This document shows positions 1 to 7,700 of a stretch of DNA of 42,426 nucleotides, piece after piece. The notes beneath the pieces are model-generated. The model searched no databases. It was not told the DNA's origin and was given only the letters and a program-made list of their open reading frames with translations. A program made the translations under genes and the position numbers. Origin of the DNA: an uncultured Christensenella sp. (GTDB lineage: Bacteria > Bacillota > Clostridia > Christensenellales > UBA3700); NCBI GenBank assembly GCA_910578245.1, contig CAJTPC010000011.1:1-42426 (forward strand), given 5' to 3'. Position 1 is the stretch's first letter; the number at the start of each line of letters is the position of its first letter.

Positions 1-109
1 TCTTTACTTCCACAATCCAGCGGTGACCGTGGATATTTGCGCACTTGCCATTGTATCCGTGAAGAAAGTGTGCGCTGTCAAAACATGCCGAAGTTTTCAA
101 ATAATACAT
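1..109 (-). CDS. queD: 6-carboxytetrahydropterin synthase QueD, N-terminal part
   Basis: This is the first 36 codons of a gene that runs off the left edge of the window. The start is ATG at 109, preceded by a strong GGGAGAG ribosome binding site. The translation contains FDSAHFL, GKCANIHGHRW and the start of a following beta strand. These are the family's zinc-binding histidines (SAH and HGH) and the catalytic cysteine (GKC). QueD converts 7,8-dihydroneopterin triphosphate to 6-carboxy-tetrahydropterin in the cytoplasm, the second step toward preQ0 and queuosine. The related 6-pyruvoyl-tetrahydropterin synthases share these motifs, but QueD is the usual bacterial assignment. A structured leader with its own promoter and terminator precedes it, so transcription is probably attenuated. 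Confidence 0.85.
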   Translation of the reverse strand, partial: MYYLKTSACFDSAHFLHGYNGKCANIHGHRWIVEVK

Positions 110-234
110 TTCTCTCCCTTTGCGCAAAAAAATACAGTCGCAACAAAACGACTGCACCTAAAAAGACTATTCCCCTTTAGATGCCCTGGTTTTGTTTGAG
201 GACAGGATGGCGCAAACGAACTGTCCGTTTAATT
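110..234 (-). promoter_or_regulatory. structured 5' leader of queD, riboswitch-like
   Basis: The leader runs from the predicted transcription start near 234 down to the queD start. Reading the minus strand, a six-pair stem (221-226 with 200-205) encloses a loop whose CGTTTG end (GTTTG pairing with CAAAC; plus-strand 213-217 and 194-198) can pair just downstream, giving an H-type pseudoknot. A nine-pair hairpin follows (176-184 with 154-162), and it shares bases 154-156 with the terminator stem. The last element is a terminator. This pseudoknot plus mutually exclusive hairpins is the organisation of an attenuating riboswitch. Queuosine genes are often controlled by preQ1 riboswitches, but I could not match this to a specific preQ1 class. 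Confidence 0.5.
126..156 (-). terminator. intrinsic terminator in the queD leader
   Basis: On the minus strand an eight-pair stem (149-156 with 133-140, CAGTCG/CGACTG core) is followed by a run of seven T (132-126). It lies only about 17 bases before the queD start codon, so it acts before the gene rather than after another one. This placement suggests attenuation. Confidence 0.75.
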
Positions 235-240
235 AACTAT

Positions 241-269
241 ATAATAACACGCCATAACGCGTTTGTCAA
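241..269 (-). promoter_or_regulatory. sigma-A promoter of queD
   Basis: Reading the minus strand, TTGACA (269-264) is separated by exactly 17 bases from TATTAT (246-241). This predicts a transcript start near 234 and a leader of about 125 bases. Confidence 0.75.
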
Positions 270-311
270 CTCAACCGAAGCGCTTACACGCTACTAAATT
301 TCAAAACGGCG

Positions 312-474
312 GTTCATGCCGTCTTTAAGTACGCTTTCAAAATCAACGTTGCGTACGGCTACGACTTCTGCGTTGTTGCCTGCGGATATTATTACTCCCT
401 CCGCAAACTTCTTAGTCAATGTTTCGGAGTTGCCTCCCTTTCTCGGCGGTTTAGTACGCTATTATCTTCATCAT
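312..474 (-). pseudogene. decayed flavodoxin-fold NAD(P)H reductase fragment
   Basis: The minus strand from the ATG at 474 reads MMKIIA, then shifts frame into PPRKGGNSETL, KKFAEGV and VVAVRNVDF, and ends with VLKDGMN. It is clearly related to the longer fragment at 1820-2314. That copy lacks the N-terminal flavin-phosphate loop (normally NGSPRKGGNS), whereas this copy keeps it. This copy has instead lost about 39 bases covering the CIGCMYC cysteine segment and everything beyond the KDGMN segment. It has a frameshift after the first seven codons and no stop-free reading frame over its length, so it cannot make a functional protein. I interpret it as a relic of a second gene copy. Confidence 0.7.
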
Positions 475-602
475 TGACAAAAAGTCGATTAGGCTGTATG
501 AAAAAGAGAAGTTATTCTCTTCTCTTATTTTCACACAAATTCATACATTCTACTCTATTACCAAATGCAACAACAAATTTATTTTGCTACAATATAAAGT
601 AC

Positions 603-631
603 TTGCAAAATACTTTTTCTTATGTTACACT
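603..631 (+). promoter_or_regulatory. candidate promoter of the zinc-ribbon gene leader
   Basis: TTGCAA (603-608) and TACACT (626-631) are separated by 17 bases. The predicted start near 638 coincides with the first base of the long inverted repeat that begins at 639, which supports the assignment although the -10 box is weak. Confidence 0.5.
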
Positions 632-638
632 TTTTATA

Positions 639-740
639 CCACACAAAATTTAATAACCTGTCTACAAGTACGCAATACTAGGCATTGTGTATCTCTTTAT
701 CGTATGTGCTTGTGTACAGGGTAAAAAGGTTTTGTGTGGT
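639..740 (+). promoter_or_regulatory. long structured leader RNA domain
   Basis: ACCACACAAAA (639-649) is the exact complement of TTTTGTGTGGT (730-740). Inside it, CCTGT (658-662) pairs with ACAGG (716-720), and the imperfect pairing extends inward through CAAG and ACG segments to a loop around 680-700. The result is one roughly 100-base hairpin at the very start of the predicted transcript. A terminator hairpin and then a gene follow, so the element has the shape of a riboswitch or protein-binding leader. I do not recognise its class. It could also be an independent small RNA ending at 797. Confidence 0.5.
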
Positions 741-762
741 AACGAACTCGGAGATACTGTGC

Positions 763-797
763 AGTGTGTTTCCGTTTTCGGGAACACACTTTTTTTA
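763..797 (+). terminator. attenuator terminator before the zinc-ribbon gene
   Basis: An eleven-pair stem (AGTGTGTT plus TCC at 763-773, pairing with 780-790) with a six-base loop is followed by six T (791-796). It ends 16 bases before the ATG at 813, with the ribosome binding site GGAGG (799-803) directly after the T run. Confidence 0.8.
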
Positions 798-812
798 TTG
801 GAGGAAAAAACA

Positions 813-1817
813 ATGCACAAATGTAATCAATGCGGACATAATTTCGAGGGGAAATTTTGTTCAGAATGTGGCGCTCCCTACTCTACGGCATACGTAAAAG
901 AAGAAAGCTATCAATCATTCAACAGCGAATTTGAAAAGGAAAAGAAACAATGCAAAGTTCTGCTTATGCTCTTAAATAATATGGACTTAGAGTACTTAAA
1001 AGAACGAGCGCTTAAAGTACTTGATTTGAACCCTGACAATTCGTTGGCTCAAATGATATACGATTGCGATTTCAAGGTAAGTGTGTATGAAGACCTTCCC
1101 TTTTTGGAATTAAACGAAGCCCCGCTTGAAAATTATCTGAAAAAAGAATATGGCAATATAGACGCCGAAACAAGTTTGAGCTTTATACGCGCACTCGTTC
1201 TGGAAGCTCAAACCGACAGCCGAGTAGACAAAATTGTAGAACTCATACTAAGAAACGCGCTGAGTCTAAGAATGAGTGAAAACGAATTGTTTGAACTGCT
1301 TAAAAAAATGGCTAGATCCATAGGCGACGTATCAAAACTAAATATGATTGCGTATTCAGCAAAATTAAATAAAGTCGCCGGAGTACTTAATATGTTCAAT
1401 GGAAATAACTACTCTTCAGATTCTTTATTGAATGACGGTCGCTCGTTAAAACAGCTTGCTACAATAGCTTTCGAATCGCGTAAGCGAATTGCCAAAGCTT
1501 TCAAATCTCAAGTAGAAAGATGTACGCTTTCTCAAAACCAAAAGAATGAACTCTACAATATTTTGGGCGACTTAATTTATCAAAGAGTAAATTCGGAATA
1601 TAAACAAAACTCAACTGCTACTGCCTCCCAAACCAATGATACTGAAAAAACTCAATCGTCTACCGGCAAAGGAAAGAAAAGCGGTGGTATAGTTTTGATT
1701 GTATCCGGAGCAATGATCACTCTCTTGGGAGTCTACATATTTTGGCCACTGTTTATTATGGGCGGAGCAATGATCATTGGCGGAGTGGTGTGCATTTCAA
1801 AAAGCAAGAAAAAATAA
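813..1817 (+). CDS. zinc-ribbon membrane protein of unknown function
   Basis: The protein has 334 residues, starting at ATG 813 after GGAGGAAAAAACA. A longer in-frame start at 687 is rejected because it would translate through the terminator. Residues 1-22 form a zinc ribbon with two cysteine pairs (CNQCG and FCSECG). Residues 45-270 are predicted soluble and helical, with no motif I recognise. A serine/threonine-rich linker leads to two hydrophobic segments (about residues 290-310 and 312-328) near a lysine-rich C-terminus. Such zinc-ribbon plus paired membrane-helix proteins are common in Clostridia and mostly uncharacterised. The structured leader with terminator suggests conditional expression. 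No partner gene lies on its strand. Confidence 0.75.
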   Translation: MHKCNQCGHNFEGKFCSECGAPYSTAYVKEESYQSFNSEFEKEKKQCKVLLMLLNNMDLEYLKERALKVLDLNPDNSLAQMIYDCDFKVSVYEDLPFLELNEAPLENYLKKEYGNIDAETSLSFIRALVLEAQTDSRVDKIVELILRNALSLRMSENELFELLKKMARSIGDVSKLNMIAYSAKLNKVAGVLNMFNGNNYSSDSLLNDGRSLKQLATIAFESRKRIAKAFKSQVERCTLSQNQKNELYNILGDLIYQRVNSEYKQNSTATASQTNDTEKTQSSTGKGKKSGGIVLIVSGAMITLLGVYIFWPLFIMGGAMIIGGVVCISKSKKK

Positions 1818-1819
1818 AA

Positions 1820-2314
1820 CTACGCTTTCACTCCCATATCAAAAGCCTTTTGCGGAAAGTCGGTACTATCTACATCTCCCTTGTCAGTTACGCCTATACC
1901 GCGAAGAACGCCTTTGAGTTCTACTCCGTCAAAGCAATCTATCCAACCTTGAATATCCTTGACTGCTCCGTCCATAGCGCTTTCTTCGTCCTCTGCCGAC
2001 GTAGCCAATAGATATACTTCTTTGAACTTATTGTCGCGAGAATAAAGCGGATTAAGTCTGTCTAAGAACGTCTTGAGTTGTCCGCAAACGGAGTAATAAT
2101 AAATCGGCGTAGCAAATACTAGTACGTCGGCGTTTTGAAATTTGTTATACAAAGCGTTCATGCCGTCTTTAAGTACGCACCCGTCGTGCGATTGGCAATA
2201 CATGCAACCTATGCAAAACTTCAAATCAACGTCGCGTACGGCTACGACTTCCGTATCGTTGCATGCGGATATTGCTCCCTCTGCAAACTTACTAGCCAAT
2301 GTTTCGGATGACAT
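1820..2314 (-). pseudogene. NAD(P)H-dependent FMN reductase, N-terminally truncated
   Basis: The 164-residue frame matches the flavodoxin-fold reductase family from the first helix (SSETLASKFAEGA) onward. It includes the CIGCMYC cysteine motif, the second glycine-free strand TPIYYYSVCGQLKTFLDRL and the C-terminal domain. The family normally starts with a strand and flavin-phosphate loop of the MKILVLNGSPR type. Here the first codon falls just after that loop and the upstream DNA is AT-rich, with no ribosome binding site. The missing segment is present in the fragment at 312-474, which suggests that two gene copies decayed in different ways. Expression of a partial protein cannot be excluded, but FMN binding should be lost. 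It ends two bases from the convergent zinc-ribbon gene. Confidence 0.65.
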
Positions 2315-2768
2315 TTTAATTTATATCAATTATATAGTAATAACTTTAGTATGTCAATACGCAGTATCGCAATAAATTGCTTAAAGACTTTAACAAAGAC
2401 ATACTATACGACATATAATGTATTGAACGTAATAATAGATTTATTGAATAACGCTACATATTTACTCTTAAAGACTTAGGAGTTGTATGCAGTATTTTCC
2501 GCATACAACATTACCGTGGGATTTTACGTAAGGTCGGCAAACGCCACGGCTCAAGTTCAATCCACACTAAGTAGTAGATAACTCGGGCGATACTCCCGTG
2601 ATAACTTATAGCAACACCGTCACCACGCTTATAAGCGACCCGACTGCGCCGCCCATTATGCCCCGAATTGCCCCATGCATAGTCAATACGGCAAACTCAT
2701 TAGAGCTTGCCGTATTTTCTAATTCTATACATAGCATTGCAATTAACCAACATTTTCAATAACTAAGT
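2315..2768. other. non-coding stretch with several hairpins
   Basis: I see no gene here. A nine-pair palindrome lies at 2482-2509 (GTTGTATGC with GCATACAAC). A second pair, CCGTGG/CCACGG, follows in the next 45 bases, then a terminator-like hairpin at 2685-2716. The 2570-2690 part is richer in GC than its surroundings and reads as short open frames on both strands, broken by stops. It may be the remnant of a gene or of a mobile element. Confidence 0.4.
2685..2716 (+). terminator. terminator-like hairpin
   Basis: AATACGGCAA plus CTC pairs with GAG plus TTGCCGTATT across a four-base loop, followed by TTTCT on the plus strand. The stem is also A/T-bounded on the other side, so it could serve the GNAT gene transcript ending at 2769 on the minus strand. 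Confidence 0.6.
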
Positions 2769-3089
2769 CTATGACTTTCTATAAAGTATTGCATCGTCTT
2801 TGCAATAGCCAAGAGATTTATACAGTTTTTGAGCGCGTTTATTAGACCGCCCCGTAAAAAGTTGAAAATTTTCTACGGCAAAATTCTCTTGACAGTATTT
2901 CTGCGCAAACTCAATCATCTTGCTTGCGTACCCTCTTCTACGGTATTCTTTTGTCACGAATACTTCGGTTATTTCCGCATATATCTTAGAATAGCAAAAT
3001 GACTCCATCACAACAACATCTTTGCCATTGAACTCTTGATTGAGCAAAAATAATTGCTCTGCGTCTTCGGGCTTTGCCAATCGTATCAT
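2769..3089 (-). CDS. GNAT-family N-acetyltransferase, internally shortened
   Basis: The 106-residue frame shows the C-terminal core of a GNAT acetyltransferase. This consists of ITEVFVTKEYRRRGYASKMIE (strand 4 and the acetyl-CoA pyrophosphate-binding RRxGxA loop), then the LFTGRSNKRAQKLYKSLGY motif typical of aminoglycoside-type GNAT proteins. Relatives have about 140-150 residues. Here the N-terminal helix (AEQLFLLNQEFNG) joins almost directly to the segment before strand 4, so roughly 35-40 residues of strands 2 and 3 are missing. The gene begins 10 bases after the DUF4091 gene stops and is probably in the same transcript. It may be an inactive remnant that is still in frame. Confidence 0.6.
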   Translation of the reverse strand: MIRLAKPEDAEQLFLLNQEFNGKDVVVMESFCYSKIYAEITEVFVTKEYRRRGYASKMIEFAQKYCQENFAVENFQLFTGRSNKRAQKLYKSLGYCKDDAILYRKS

Positions 3090-3099
3090 GTATTTCTCT

Positions 3100-4728
3100 T
3101 TACTTTACTAGCTGTTGTCTTATCGCGTCGTTTATTCTTTCGCGCATTTGCAACTGCCATTCATCGCTGTGCGGATATTCGGTGAAAGTAATAGGCGTAT
3201 CTATCCCTTGCTCAAGAAGTTCTATCGTCTTTTCTCTGCCGATTAAACTCTCTAGAAGTTGCAACGCCATCATATCTTGGAAAGCGTCGTAAAATACTTT
3301 TAGGCGCAATGATATAAGCGGTTTGCCGTCCTGTCCGGGGTAAACGATGAAAGAATCGCCGGACGGGAATTCCTTGCCCGCGTCAGTTTCCTTAAACGGG
3401 TCTACTCTTCTCTTGGAAAGTCTGGTGTACCAAAAATTATATCCCCAATGCAAAAAGCCTTTAATATCGAATTTATATAATTGACAACCTAACACTCTGT
3501 TGCGTTGAGATGGCATTGAGAAAAATCTATTGGACACTTTAACCGTTTGACCGCAACAATAGTACGTCCAAGGCTCTTCCACCTTGCCGAGAAACTCGCT
3601 TACGTGATAATTGTTGACTATAGGGTATTGCACAATGCCTAGTTCGTAAAACTTGTAATGGCTGAGCGCGTCCATAATTTTGAACTCGCCGAAATTGGCT
3701 TTGACTATAGAGCTTGCCTTACGATAGTGACGCAATATCCTTGGATAAGGCTCATCTGACACATGGAAGAATACTTTGTCGGCAATGCCTTTTTGTCTTA
3801 TATACTCCTTGAGTTTCGGAGCAAGAGCAGACAAGAAGGTCTTGTATTTTCTGCCGGTTGCGGAAGTATGCCAACCGAATATTTTCTTTTCCTTGCCATT
3901 TACGGTGGCGATTATCTTGGGGCATCTCCATGCGCCCCATTGAGTAAAGAAATGCGCCATTTCAAAATACTCTAAGCCTACTTTGTGACACATATCAATC
4001 CACTTGTCGAGATTGGAAAAATCAAAAGAATACTCTTTGTCCTTTACGCTCACGCCTATCAACTGAACGGTAGGTCGCTCTCCGCCTATTCTGGTGTCGA
4101 GCGGCGGAGTAAATATCGGCGTAAGCACGGCGTTCATTCCGTATTCATGCGCAGTAATAAGATAATTCTCCACTATCTCCCAATATCTATCGGAAAATAC
4201 GGGCGCATCGTAGTAAGTCGATAGACAATCGGTATGGAACCAATTTGTATACTTGAGGGTCTGCTTTGGCAAATCGCAGTCAATGACGTCAAAGGTCAAC
4301 TCTACCTTTTCGTCAACGCCGTTGCCTTGGAGCGAAACCTCGACTTTTTGCTCTCCGCTAGGCAACTCTCCCTTTGGCTCGGTTGAAAGCCAAAGACTTG
4401 TCCAAGCTCCCGCCTTAAGACTTATCTCGCCCTCAAACGGTCTAAGAAGCTCGGGAAACATTCCCGAATCTTTTCTCAATGTATAATCGTCTTGATCTTT
4501 GCCTAGTGGCAAGCCGGAATATAACTCTTCGACAATGTACGCCTTGAGCATATCGCCCATTGCGGAATTTATCCCGACCGTCAACTTACAGTCGACGTCG
4601 CTCATCAATGCAATTTGCATACTTGACTTTTCGTTGCGAAAAATACTAACTCTGTTAAATGACTTGGCTTTGGGTTCTTCGTCGGAAAATACTTTGACAA
4701 GACTGCTCAGCGGTTTAACTTTTAACAT
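3100..4728 (-). CDS. DUF4091 domain protein, glycoside-hydrolase-like
   Basis: The protein has 542 residues, starting at ATG 4728 because AAGGGG stands 6-11 bases before it; an upstream in-frame ATG has no such site. Residues 1-150 are a beta-rich N-terminal region. Residues 160-440 read as a TIM-barrel-like domain with HTDCL, HEYGMN, FHVSDEPY and FLHWGYNFWYTR. The last segment plus the FIVYPGQDGKPLISLRLK stretch is the typical DUF4091 C-terminal region. The SDEP motif contains a plausible catalytic acid pair. DUF4091 proteins sit in glycan-degradation contexts but few have known substrates. No signal peptide is visible, so it is likely cytoplasmic. It lies 66 bases downstream of the DUF4132 gene, on the same strand. 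Confidence 0.8.
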   Translation of the reverse strand: MLKVKPLSSLVKVFSDEEPKAKSFNRVSIFRNEKSSMQIALMSDVDCKLTVGINSAMGDMLKAYIVEELYSGLPLGKDQDDYTLRKDSGMFPELLRPFEGEISLKAGAWTSLWLSTEPKGELPSGEQKVEVSLQGNGVDEKVELTFDVIDCDLPKQTLKYTNWFHTDCLSTYYDAPVFSDRYWEIVENYLITAHEYGMNAVLTPIFTPPLDTRIGGERPTVQLIGVSVKDKEYSFDFSNLDKWIDMCHKVGLEYFEMAHFFTQWGAWRCPKIIATVNGKEKKIFGWHTSATGRKYKTFLSALAPKLKEYIRQKGIADKVFFHVSDEPYPRILRHYRKASSIVKANFGEFKIMDALSHYKFYELGIVQYPIVNNYHVSEFLGKVEEPWTYYCCGQTVKVSNRFFSMPSQRNRVLGCQLYKFDIKGFLHWGYNFWYTRLSKRRVDPFKETDAGKEFPSGDSFIVYPGQDGKPLISLRLKVFYDAFQDMMALQLLESLIGREKTIELLEQGIDTPITFTEYPHSDEWQLQMRERINDAIRQQLVK

Positions 4729-4794
4729 AAATATCCCCTTTATCAATTTAATTCAATAAATTAATTATAACATATAAAATTACGCAAATCAATA

Positions 4795-7700
4795 TTAATC
4801 TTTTATTTCTCTCAATATTGCAGTATCTTTTATCGCGCTGTCGTTTGCGAGTACGATTGCTTTGCTAATAATATCTGCCGTCATTGGGTCTTCGTCTACA
4901 AAATCGAGAAGAATAGGCTTATCTACGCTGTACACCGTTTCAAGAGCAAGATTGCCCTTGCCTTCCTTAAACACCAGTCCGGTGCGGATATTGACGACGT
5001 AAGTCCCCAACTTGCCTTCAACCTTTATATTGTCCTTCAAGAAAGATACGTTGGTAAGTCCGAGTATACCCGCTATAGACTTCAATACTTCATGGCGCAT
5101 CTCCACCGTAGACATAGCCAAATCAAAGTCGTAGATAACTTTGGAACTTATGGATACCATCAAATCCACGTCGCGCAAAGTTTCGGAAAAAGTAATATCG
5201 TCCACGTCTTTTATAGGAATTATTTCCCCGCTCTTTCGCTTCAAGAAGTATATTCCGTGGAGTTCTCTATTGACGTTGGTATAGTCTGCCGTGTAGAACA
5301 AATCAAACTCCCTAAAGATTGCCGCAACAACGTCGCTACGATAATATATCTTTCTAAGTCCTATCTCTTCGCACACTCCCCAGCCCTTGCCTTTCAGCGT
5401 AGCTACGCACTTCTTGAGATCCACCTCGAATCCCTTAAAACGCAATACCTCTTCCTGCGTAAGCTCCAATTCCGTCTTGGTATAAATCTCTCTCATGACT
5501 TGCTTAAAAGGCTGACGGATATTGCGTCTTGCCACGTATTCTATTGCCGATGTCAAAAGCCCCGACTTCTTTAACTCAACGGGGTGAGCAATATATACGC
5601 TTCCCGACTTGATAATCTCCCCGTCAATACTCTTAAGTTCTTTGTCGAATACGCATAGTTTACCGTCCGCGACAAATACCAATTTATCAATTACGCACGC
5701 CATTATGCGCTCTCTTCGCATATTGCGAAGTTGCTCAACGCTAAACTCAACGCGGTTGTTCATAGTACTTTCCAGACTTGCGATAATGCGACGCAACTTC
5801 TGATTGAGCTTTTTTATTTCCTCTCGTATGGTGACAACGGTTTCATTTCTGCCGTACTTACTTGGTATCGCCGAAAGCGACTTACCGTCCTTTTGAACAG
5901 AGTAAGTTACTTTGAATTTATTCTCGTCAATATAAGGCGTAATAGCAATATTGTCAATCTCAAAAGTCTTGAAAATATCGCTTGGGTTTTCCGCTTCCAT
6001 TTCAAATATGAATATATCGGAACTTGCGTATCCGGCAACGCGGGCAAGATTCTCCATGGCAATATCCACGGTTCTGCGTTCGCTCAACTGACGTTGCGCT
6101 CCGAACTGCTTCCCGCTCTGAATAAACTCGGCAAGCGCCGAATATCTCTCGAACAAATCTTGCCTGTTCTCTATAGGAATAAGGCTGTAGATAAGACAGT
6201 AGTCTTTGTTGCGAGTACCGCTCATTTTCTCCAAGCACACGGCTTTGTCGACGCGCCCGTTGAGAGCGTCGAAAAACCTCTGAGCGCGCTTATGCAGACC
6301 GCCGACGGTGACGTATTTAGCATTATCGTATACCCGCTTGAGAATATTTTGAGGCACCTTCTCCACCATTTCTTCATACCATTTGCAGTCGAAAGCGCCG
6401 TCCTTAAAATCGGGATAGCTAATATCTGAGAACTCTTTTATCTGCTCGATTCGTCTATCTTGTTTATCGCCTTGAAGATCTTCATTGAGGTGCGCGATAA
6501 ACCAAAATACGGCAATCTTGAGATAAGGAACTTCTAAATACTTAGCAGTATAGTCTACAAATTCCGGATTGAACAGCGTAGCCTTGATAAGTTCATCATC
6601 GGTAATCTTATACTTCTCAACGAGTTGAATAAACTTTGCGTAATCATCGTCCTGAGCTTTTACGCAACACTTGAGTATATATGACAATACGGCGTTCTTT
6701 TCCGTTCCGTACGGCGAGCGCACCCAAGTCATTCCCCTTAGCGAAACTATGGCTTTGCAGAACTTCTCCACTCCGTAAATTCTCTCGGCGCGCGCCAAGA
6801 GATAGCTATACGGAGTTTCCAGACTTCCGCGACTAAACTCGACTTCCAACGCGCTGTCGAGAAAATCGAAAAGCAAAGCCTTGAACTTTGGGTACTTATA
6901 GTCTGGACGCATAACGCACATATCAGATGATGGAGTAACAAAATAGCCGACATATTCTCGCTTGAGAATAAAGTAGCGCGCAAGGTCTTGCGAAATCAAA
7001 CCGTACTCATAAGCCTTGACGGTCAAATTCGTATCGGGACTGTAATCCGCTATGGCGTCAATAAATAAACCGACAAAATGCAATAACTTTTTGATTAACT
7101 CTATATTCTCGCTTTTATTTATCAAAATACTACTGTATATATCAGGATACCAATACGACTTTTCGTATTTGTCCAGCGCGCCTTTGCTTGCATATGCGGA
7201 TATTATAGCAAGAAGTTGTTCTTCGCCCAATAGACGCGCCATATTGTTTGCAAAATTTCTGACGATATTGTACCCATTGGTGGCGTACCAATAGCCTTTT
7301 CTAAGCGACACTATATAATCGTAATTCTTTTCAGCCTCTTTTGACGACTTGCCATCGTAGATACCGCAATACAACTTCTTTGCGTCATGGTCCACGCAAT
7401 TAAAAAGAATTACTACGCCTGCTATATCGTCAGCCGTAAACTTCTCTATCAAGGCTTTTATCTCAAGTCCCAAGGGGTACGCTTGCCAATCTTTTGCGCC
7501 TAATTCAGTGCCCTTAAGCCTTTCAAAACTAGAGCCGAACTGCTTAAGTCCGTCGTCCAAATCCGACTCATACTCATAGTCCTTATTGTCTTGGATAAAG
7601 TCGCCAATCGCTTGAAAGAACTCTTGCAACCGCTTATGCTTGATAAGTTCCAACGGCTTGACGTCAATCTTTTGATTGGCTAGGCTTTTGATTTCGCCGT

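Noticed and set aside
687..812. N-terminal extension of the zinc-ribbon protein
   Set aside because: It would be read through a transcription terminator and lacks a ribosome binding site. GGAGG lies directly before the ATG at 813 and the zinc ribbon begins there.
5731..6429. 232-codon open frame on the plus strand inside the DUF4132 gene
   Set aside because: It lies wholly antisense to a much longer conserved gene, has no ribosome binding site and no recognisable domain.
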